From the NCBI GenBank assembly GCA_003021235.1, contig PXQR01000151.1:1-46256 (forward strand): 46,256 nt of DNA, given 5' to 3'. The DNA is from Halobacteriales archaeon QH_6_64_20 (GTDB lineage Archaea > Halobacteriota > Halobacteria > Halobacteriales > Halococcaceae). The position numbers and the translations under genes are program-made. The notes beneath the pieces are model-generated. The model was given only the letters and a program-made list of their open reading frames with translations. It was not told the DNA's origin and made no database searches. Below, in pieces: positions 40,975 to 46,256 of this stretch; the first letter of the stretch is position 1, and every line of letters starts with the position of its first letter.

Positions 40975-41732
40975 GCGGTTCGGACGAGTCGGCGCGAGTC
41001 ACGGTCGCGGGCGTCTCGAAGACGTTCGACGGCGATAGCGGACTCGTCCGAGCGCTCGACGACACTGAGTTCGAGGTCCGTGACGGCGAGTTCGTCTGTA
41101 TCGTCGGCCCCTCCGGCTGTGGGAAGACGACGCTGTTTCGAATCATCGGCGGGCTCGACCGCCCGACGGACGGCGAAGTGTTGTTGTCGGGCGAGCCGGT
41201 GACCGGACCGACGCCGGATCTGGGCATCGTCTTCCAGGAGTATCACCTGTTCCCGTGGCGCACGGTTCGGGGGAACGTCGCGTTCGGGCTCGAACAGATG
41301 GAAGTCGACGAGGCGACCCGGCGCGAGCGGATCGACGAGATGCTCCGGCTCGTCGGACTGGAAACGTCGAGCGAGGTGTACCCCTCACAGCTCTCGGGCG
41401 GTATGAAACAGCGGGTCGCCATCGCCCGTGCGCTCGCCGTCGACCCCGAACTCCTGCTCATGGACGAACCCTTCGGCAGCGTCGACGCCCGGACCCGCGA
41501 GATGCTCCACGGCGAACTCCTCGACGTGTGGGCCGAGACCCAGAAAACGATACTGTTCGTCACCCACGACGTCGAGGAATCGATCACGCTCGCCGATCGC
41601 GTGATCGTGATGGCCGCGAACCCCGGTCGTATCCGCGAGGTAGTCCCCGTCTCGCTCGATCGTCCGCGCGAACGAACCGACCGTGACTTCGTCGAACGGG
41701 TCGAGTACGTCCGCGGCCTCATCGGCGAGTAG
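40965..41732 (+). CDS. NitT/TauT-type ABC transporter ATPase
   Basis: A 255-residue ATP-binding subunit. Walker A is GPSGCGKTTLFR, the Q-loop IVFQEYHLFPW, the signature LSGGMKQRVAIARAL, Walker B LLLMDEPFGSVD and the H-loop VTHDVEESITLADR. These match the SsuB/TauB/NrtD group, which imports sulfonates, taurine, nitrate or related compounds. The start is GTG at 40965, overlapping the permease gene by 10 bp. Unlike its two partners it has no frameshift. Confidence 0.92.
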   Translation: MALSGSDESARVTVAGVSKTFDGDSGLVRALDDTEFEVRDGEFVCIVGPSGCGKTTLFRIIGGLDRPTDGEVLLSGEPVTGPTPDLGIVFQEYHLFPWRTVRGNVAFGLEQMEVDEATRRERIDEMLRLVGLETSSEVYPSQLSGGMKQRVAIARALAVDPELLLMDEPFGSVDARTREMLHGELLDVWAETQKTILFVTHDVEESITLADRVIVMAANPGRIREVVPVSLDRPRERTDRDFVERVEYVRGLIGE

Positions 41733-41778
41733 CCGCGGGGTCACTTCAGCGGTGGGTCGTTGGCTCCGTGAAACCGGA

Positions 41779-42021
41779 TCAGTCCCGCTCGGGCTGTTCC
41801 TCGTGTGCGTCGAAGGCGTCTTCGAGCGTATCGACGTGGCCCTCTAAGGTCCAGAGCGCCGCGTCGGGATCGACGTAGCCCTCGTCGTACTCCTCGTAGA
41901 CCCGCCGTGCGTTCCGGAGGAAGTTCCCCACCGCCGATTCGAGATCCGTACCGTCAGTACCACCGTCGGGTCCGGTACTGTCGTCGCGCCCGTCGTCGTC
42001 CGACTCATCGGTCCCGGTCAT
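41779..42021 (-). CDS. Small acidic haloarchaeal protein
   Basis: An 80-residue protein of no family known to me. The first ~30 residues are Asp/Gly/Thr-rich and disordered. The rest is predicted helical (LESAVGNFLRNARRVYEEY and DAALWTLEGHVDTLEDAFDAH). It could be a small regulator or partner protein. The ATG at 42021 is preferred over one 9 codons upstream, which is only slightly weaker. Confidence 0.65.
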   Translation of the reverse strand: MTGTDESDDDGRDDSTGPDGGTDGTDLESAVGNFLRNARRVYEEYDEGYVDPDAALWTLEGHVDTLEDAFDAHEEQPERD

Positions 42022-42096
42022 AGCGGGTAATCCGCCTCCGTCCCACATCGGGGCGTCGATTCACGACGGGCAGGACGCGACGCCACGGTCTCCGAA

Positions 42097-43020
42097 TTAG
42101 GCCGTTCCCAGCCGGAGTTCGATGCCGTCGGGATCGGTCACGACCGTCCGTTCACCCCCGCGGTCGACCGTGTGCCCGCGCTCGGCGAGGCGTTCTGCGA
42201 CCCGATCGAGCGTCTCCCCGCCGGGGAGGACGAACTCGAACCACGCGAGGCCGCGCCCGTCGCTCGCGGGTTCGCTCCGGGCGTTCCAGGAGTTGAGCCC
42301 GAGGTGGTGGTGGTACTCGCCGGCGGCGAGGAAGGTTCCTCCCTCGCCGTAACGCGCTCGCACTCGGAGACCGAGACCGTCGACGTAGAACCCCTCCACA
42401 CGGGCGAGGTCGATCGATTCGAGGTGGACGTGACCGATCGTCGTCCCGGCGGGCGCGCGGGTCTCGCTATCGGCGTCCGCGTCAGTACCCTCGGTGATGT
42501 CGCCGCTGTCGTCGCCTTTGTGAGAGTTCGTCGGCCGTTCCCCGTCCGCGCGTGAGAGATCACTGAGGTCGAGCGGGAGGGTGTCGATATCGACGGTCCC
42601 GTCTTCGGCCTGTGGCCACTGCTCGCGCGGACGGTCGCAGTACAGTTCGACGCCGTTTCCCTCCGGATCGCGGAGGTACAACGCCTCGCTGACGTTGTGA
42701 TCCGAGGCTCCCGAGAGTTCGTACTCGGAGGCCTCGACCCGTGCCAAGCGATCGGCGAGTGCCGCCCGGTTGGGGTACAAGAATGCGACGTGAAAGAGTC
42801 CGGCTTCCTCGGGGGCACGTTCGGGGGCGTCGGGTACTTCCTGTAGTTCGAGGAGCGCCGAGCCATCGATCCCTAACTGGACCTGATTTCCCTCGCGGGT
42901 CGCTTCGAGACCGGTGACTTCCCGATAGAAGGGCACGACGCGATCGAGCGACCCTACGCGAAGCGCGACCCGACCGGGGTGTGCCGATGCGGACAGGGTG
43001 TCGGACGTATCCGAACTCAT
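42097..43020 (-). CDS. Two-domain VOC protein (catechol 2,3-dioxygenase/CatE-like)
   Basis: A 307-residue protein with two VOC domains. The N-terminal one (residues 15-130) has GRVALRVGSLDRVVPFYREV, a His in GLFHVAFLYPN and a Glu in DPEGNGVELYCDRP. The C-terminal one (190-307) has TIGHVHLESIDLARVEGFY, HHHLGLNSW and DPDGIELRLG. They are separated by a ~45-residue acidic linker. This is the architecture of CatE-type extradiol dioxygenases and their relatives; no aromatic-degradation genes are nearby, so the reaction is uncertain. Confidence 0.85.
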   Translation of the reverse strand: MSSDTSDTLSASAHPGRVALRVGSLDRVVPFYREVTGLEATREGNQVQLGIDGSALLELQEVPDAPERAPEEAGLFHVAFLYPNRAALADRLARVEASEYELSGASDHNVSEALYLRDPEGNGVELYCDRPREQWPQAEDGTVDIDTLPLDLSDLSRADGERPTNSHKGDDSGDITEGTDADADSETRAPAGTTIGHVHLESIDLARVEGFYVDGLGLRVRARYGEGGTFLAAGEYHHHLGLNSWNARSEPASDGRGLAWFEFVLPGGETLDRVAERLAERGHTVDRGGERTVVTDPDGIELRLGTA

Positions 43021-43091
43021 AGCCTGCGTACGCCGCCGGTAGCTAAAGCCGTGTCCGTTCCTTTCCCCTCCCTCTTGCCGGTCGCCTGTTT

Positions 43092-43622
43092 TCAGGACGG
43101 CTCTGCGTCACCGAGGCGGACCTGTGTCGAGCGCCCGATCAGCTCCTCGAAATCGATGCCCTCGGCGACGGCCGTCTCGCGTTTCACCCGGTAGTTGCCG
43201 CCGTCAGTCGTATAACAATCGGCCGGATGGAAGAAGTACCACGGCTCGCGGTCGAAGCGCACGGCAATACGCGGTTTGGCCCCGAAGTTCCGCGCGAAGT
43301 AGACGAGCGCTTCTACCTCTTCTCCCGAGAGGTAGATCGGGTTTCCCGAACTCGATTTGGCCTCGATGGCATAAAAGAGCGGTTCGTCATCAGCGTTGCC
43401 GTCCTCGTCGCTGGTGTCGCTGTTGTCGCCGTTCTCGCTGTTCTCGTCGTTGTCTCCCTTGCCTGCGCGAGCCGACCGATCCGCACGGCCCGCGAGCACG
43501 TCGGGCAGTTCGCGATCGGTAGCGCTCCCGCTCGCCGGGGCGCGCATGACTGCAAAGCCCGCCTCGTCCAGTTCGTTCACCAACTCGCGTTCCCTGCGGT
43601 CGCCCTTTGGATTACCGGGCAT
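43092..43622 (-). CDS. hjc: Holliday junction resolvase Hjc
   Basis: A 176-residue archaeal resolvase of the restriction-endonuclease fold that cuts four-way junctions. The active-site residues are seen in order: Glu in [12 protein letters not shown], Asp in ELPDVLAGR, and Glu and Lys in [14 protein letters not shown]. It is longer than typical archaeal Hjc because of a ~32-residue Asp/Asn/Glu/Ser insert at about residues 50-82, between the catalytic Asp and the Glu-x-Lys strand. The ATG at 43622 is preferred to the GTG at 43625. Confidence 0.92.
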   Translation of the reverse strand: MPGNPKGDRRERELVNELDEAGFAVMRAPASGSATDRELPDVLAGRADRSARAGKGDNDENSENGDNSDTSDEDGNADDEPLFYAIEAKSSSGNPIYLSGEEVEALVYFARNFGAKPRIAVRFDREPWYFFHPADCYTTDGGNYRVKRETAVAEGIDFEELIGRSTQVRLGDAEPS

Positions 43623-43734
43623 CACGAGTCACCCACAGCGATCCGAGCATGAAGCGTACTGTCCCTTCCCAGCACTTAAACGAGCGGGAAGCACAGTGAA
43701 TGTAGTCGGCAGGCGAGCGAGTCGAACAGGACGT

Positions 43735-45000
43735 CTACGTGCCGTGATCCCAGGAGTCGAGGTATTCGGTTTGGGCGTCCGAAAGCGAGTCGATGTCGAT
43801 CCCTTCGGTGGCGAGTTTGATCTCGGCGACCTCCCGATCCAGTTCGTCGGGAACGTCGTGGACGCCCGGGTCGTATCCTTCGCCTTCGATTAATTCACGG
43901 ACACAGACCGCCTGAATAGCGAAGGATTGATCCATGACTTCTGCGGGGTGACCGAGCGAGAGCGGGCCTGCGAGGTTTACCAATCGACCGGAGGCGAGCA
44001 CGTTCAACCGGGGGCCGTCGGGTAGTTCGTACTCCTGTACGCCCGGCCGAACTTCACGCGTGCCGACCGCGAGGTCCGACAGTGCGTCGAGGTCGATCTC
44101 GATGTCGAAATGGCCGGCGTTCGCGAGCAGTACGCCGTCTTTCATCTCCTCGAAGTGCTCGGCGGTGATCACGTCGCGATTGCCGGTAGTGGTGATGAAA
44201 ACGTCCCCGCGGGTAGCGGCTTCGGCCATCGCCAGTACGTCGTAGCCTTCCATGTGGGCTTCGAGCGCGCGGCGCGGATCGACTTCCGTGACGACGACGT
44301 CCGCGTTCTGTCCGGCGGCCTTCTTTGCGACGCCCCGGCCGACATCGCCGTAGCCCGAGACGACGACCGTCTTCCCCGCGAACGAGAGATTCGTCGTCAT
44401 CGCGATGTTCGCGAGCGCCGATTCCCCAGTGCCGTGGACGTTGTCGAACAGCCGCTTCATCGGCGTGTCGTTGACAGCGAACATCGGGTACTGTAGTGCG
44501 TCGTCGTCGGCCATCGCCTGGAGCCGGGTGACGCCCGTCGTCGTCTCCTCACAGCCGCCGACGATGCCCTCGATGAGGTGTGGGTACTCCTCGTGAATGC
44601 GAAAGACGAGATCGCCGCCGTCGTCCACGGTGATCGTCGGCTCGTGGTCGATCACGGCGTCGATCGCTTCGTAGTACGTCTCGTCGTCGACGTCGTGCTT
44701 CGCATACGATGAAATCCGGTCATGGGCATCGAGCGCGGCGCTCACGTCGTCGTGAGTCGACAGCGGGTTACAGCCGGTGATCGCCACGTCCGCGCCGGCT
44801 TCGGCGAGGGTTTCTGCGAGCACGGCGGTCTTGGCCTCGACGTGCATCGCCATGCCGACCCGCTGGTCGGAGAGATCGAGGTCGTCGCGCAACGCGGCGA
44901 GGATCGGCATGTGTTCGCGCGCCCACTCGATCTTCGTCCGCCCGCTCTCCCGGGCCTCGTCGGGATCGTCGAGTCGTTCGGTGATCGTCGCAACGGTCAT
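43735..45000 (-). CDS. ahcY: S-adenosylhomocysteine hydrolase
   Basis: A 421-residue enzyme that splits S-adenosylhomocysteine to adenosine and homocysteine, removing the product inhibitor of methyltransferases. The substrate domain includes MHVEAKTAVLAETL and GCNPLSTHDDV, and VNDTPMKRLFDNVHGTGES holds the catalytic Lys and Asn region. The NAD-binding motif is VVSGYGDVGRGVAKKA. It lacks the C-terminal KPDHYRY-type extension of eukaryotic enzymes, as is usual in archaea. The ATG at 45000 is supported by TTTAGA (45024-45029) 24-29 nt upstream. Confidence 0.95.
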   Translation of the reverse strand: MTVATITERLDDPDEARESGRTKIEWAREHMPILAALRDDLDLSDQRVGMAMHVEAKTAVLAETLAEAGADVAITGCNPLSTHDDVSAALDAHDRISSYAKHDVDDETYYEAIDAVIDHEPTITVDDGGDLVFRIHEEYPHLIEGIVGGCEETTTGVTRLQAMADDDALQYPMFAVNDTPMKRLFDNVHGTGESALANIAMTTNLSFAGKTVVVSGYGDVGRGVAKKAAGQNADVVVTEVDPRRALEAHMEGYDVLAMAEAATRGDVFITTTGNRDVITAEHFEEMKDGVLLANAGHFDIEIDLDALSDLAVGTREVRPGVQEYELPDGPRLNVLASGRLVNLAGPLSLGHPAEVMDQSFAIQAVCVRELIEGEGYDPGVHDVPDELDREVAEIKLATEGIDIDSLSDAQTEYLDSWDHGT

Positions 45001-45381
45001 AGCTCTCCGGAAGGCCATCACGGTCTAAACGCTGGCGAAGTCGGGCGATCCGACCACTGGAGTCGATCGCTTTCTCACAACTGAGCCAGACGATTGTGTT
45101 CTGCAGTTCTCGTACAATCCGGCGAATACCGTAGATATCGATGAGCAGCTCTGAGTCGCTCTCAGCGACAGAAGAGACGGTCCGAGACCTCCGTGTGTGC
45201 TGGGAGTGTGTCGACTCCCTCGCTGTGCTGAGTCCCTCCACTACGAGGCATTGCCGGTATGATACTTTCCGTTTCGACTCCGTATCGCCATACCTCATGG
45301 AGAACAACGACTGCGCTAATAGTGCCGAGTAGGGAGATCATCGGAGCATCAATAAGTAAAGGCGGTCCGTTTAATAGCAAG
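45001..45381. other. Intergenic region at the edge of a lower-GC segment
   Basis: Apart from the SAH hydrolase promoter I see no supported feature. Open frames exist on both strands across 45141-45332 but show no recognisable protein character. GC content falls noticeably from about 45250 onward, marking the boundary with the accessory-looking right end. Confidence 0.5.
45024..45029 (-). promoter_or_regulatory. TATA box of the SAH hydrolase gene
   Basis: TTTAGA on the minus strand lies 24-29 nt before the ATG at 45000. It decides against the upstream in-frame ATG at 45021. Confidence 0.5.
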
Positions 45382-45528
45382 ATGACCGCTACCGAGAAGC
45401 CGTTCTCCGAAATCAAAGTCATCGACCCCGAAAAGCTGGTTGAACTCGAAATTCCGGAGGGAAAGGAGATCGAGTACAACGAGTTTCTCGACCTGTTTAC
45501 TGACGCAGATGACCACAAGGAGCAATAA
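45382..45528 (+). CDS. 48-residue acidic protein of unknown function
   Basis: A 48-residue protein with a regular charged pattern (EIKVIDPEKLVELEIPEGKE, then EYNEFLDLFTDADDHKEQ) and no Cys or membrane segment. It reads as a genuine small folded or partner protein, less GC-rich than its neighbours. An AT-rich segment with TTTAAT precedes the ATG. The alternative start 41 codons upstream adds unlike residues. I do not recognise it; an antitoxin-like role is possible but no toxin is adjacent. Confidence 0.55.
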   Translation: MTATEKPFSEIKVIDPEKLVELEIPEGKEIEYNEFLDLFTDADDHKEQ

Positions 45529-45559
45529 TTTCTCTCGAGTGGAATCTTCTCGACCCCGG

Positions 45560-45667
45560 TTACAGGTAGGCCACCTGATCGACATCGTCGTTGAGTTCTG
45601 TCTCGTACTGCTGGAAGCGATCTTCGAACCGTCGGATAGTGCCGACCTTTGCACTCTCCAGCTTTCT
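45560..45667 (-). pseudogene. Orphan C-terminal gene fragment
   Basis: Thirty-five codons on the minus strand read as a convincing protein C-terminus (LESAKVGTIRRFEDRF ... LNDDVDQVAYL) ending at TAA 45560-45562. There is no start: the same frame is closed by TAA at 45668-45670 and by the TGA of the next gene at 45695-45697. It is either the remnant of a deleted gene or the former 3' end of the gene to its right. Confidence 0.5.
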
Positions 45668-45694
45668 TTAGGTGGTAGGGATTTCAGTAGAGTC

Positions 45695-46256
45695 TCACGG
45701 AGTTAGTGCTGATTCCTGAATCTCGTCAGCAGTTTCATATGCCTGTCTAACAATGTCCTTGATCCATATGTACTCGTATGTGCTCACTCGACCGAGATTG
45801 AACATACTCTCGTACTCGCTCAATTCGCTGTTGAGCGTCTCGAACTTCTCGATTTCCTCCGTTACTGGTAGTGGGTACGCCCGAGGAGCCCTTCGTATCT
45901 CGGACTCTTCGATCTCTCCGTTGATTCCTTGCTCATCAAAGAAGGACCGCATGTACTCCTCGAACCATCCTTGCTCGTTTGACCAGAGTTCCTCGTCAGT
46001 GAAACAGGGGAACTCGATCGTCAGGATGTATTCGTCGTCGTCCAGCGATTGATCGACGAAATCATAATCGGTGACCCTTGTAAACTCGTAATCATTGGGA
46101 AAATAACCCCAACTTACATGCGAGGGAAAGGGCCGCTCGGAGAGCCGAACTCGTATTCCCAGAATGATCATACTTCGGTAGTTGAGCTCGATATCGGCGT
46201 TATCAACGAGAATACTGGGGTCGATCGTGCTGACAAACAGATCGCTTCGGACCTCG
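45695..46256 (-). CDS. Unknown protein, 5' end beyond the window
   Basis: At least 186 residues. The reading frame is open to the window edge, and the residues before the first internal Met (SDLFVSTIDPSILVDNADIE) look as protein-like as those after it, so the true start lies outside. Visible features are a beta-rich region (SMIILGIRVRLSERPFP; DEYILTIEFPCF), an acidic WFEEYMRSFFDEQG helix and a helical C-terminus (EKFETLNSELSEYESMF, VRQAYETADEIQE). No family is recognised. GC content is lower than in the rest of the window, consistent with acquired DNA. Confidence 0.7.
   Translation of the reverse strand, partial: EVRSDLFVSTIDPSILVDNADIELNYRSMIILGIRVRLSERPFPSHVSWGYFPNDYEFTRVTDYDFVDQSLDDDEYILTIEFPCFTDEELWSNEQGWFEEYMRSFFDEQGINGEIEESEIRRAPRAYPLPVTEEIEKFETLNSELSEYESMFNLGRVSTYEYIWIKDIVRQAYETADEIQESALTP

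Noticed and set aside
45141..45332. 63-codon frame on the plus strand
   Set aside because: Ser/Cys/Arg-rich with no promoter spacing or recognisable pattern; overlapped by equally open frames on the other strand.

Overview
The window is chromosomal DNA of a halophilic archaeon (class Halobacteria). The grounds are high GC content, strongly acidic proteins, Tat-dependent lipoproteins with Thr-rich linkers, halocyanins, PAN, family-B DNA polymerase, archaeal Hjc, and many starts 24-33 nt downstream of a TTWTAT-like box (leaderless transcripts). The genus cannot be fixed from the sequence. Almost all of it reads as core housekeeping sequence. The first ~0.4 kb (hairpin-rich), a block at 18.3-18.6 kb and the last ~1.2 kb (lower GC) look different.

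Layout. 0-0.66 kb: a non-coding hairpin array. 0.67-6.6 kb: a GNAT acetyltransferase, a VOC protein, a CaiB/BaiF CoA-transferase, a membrane metal-hydrolase, a polyprenyl synthase, and a YeiH-type exporter behind a small membrane protein. 6.7-9.0 kb: a lipoprotein halocyanin and a sulfite-oxidase-like molybdoenzyme, divergent from the exporter; together they could form a sulfite oxidation and export module. 9.0-11.0 kb: an SlyD-like FKBP and an M28 peptidase. 11.2-18.3 kb: a respiratory bc locus with a membrane-anchored halocyanin, Rieske protein, split cytochrome b and six uncharacterised, mostly membrane proteins. 18.6-20.7 kb: endonuclease III, a lipoprotein and a small protein.

20.9-29.0 kb (all minus strand): an intron-containing tRNA-Gln(UUG), a DtxR/SirR regulator, a ferritin-like protein, sufD, sufB, sufC and intein-free DNA polymerase B. 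This is an iron and Fe-S cluster neighbourhood. 29.3-35.4 kb: small haloarchaeal proteins, PAN, a bactofilin-like protein, a YchF-like GTPase and two tiny zinc-finger proteins. 35.7-39.0 kb: a UbiA prenyltransferase, an alpha/beta hydrolase and an aminotransferase. 39.2-41.7 kb: a NitT/TauT-type ABC transporter whose binding protein and permease each carry one frameshift while the ATPase is intact. 41.8-45.0 kb: a small acidic protein, a two-domain VOC dioxygenase-like protein, Hjc and S-adenosylhomocysteine hydrolase. 45.0-46.3 kb: lower-GC sequence with a 48-aa protein, an orphan C-terminal gene fragment and a gene running off the window.

The best candidates for under-described biology are the uncharacterised subunits around the bc complex, the sulfite module, the SirR/ferritin-like pair behind suf, and the hairpin array with its dispersed repeat. 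No CRISPR array, insertion sequence, integrase or recognisable defence system was seen.
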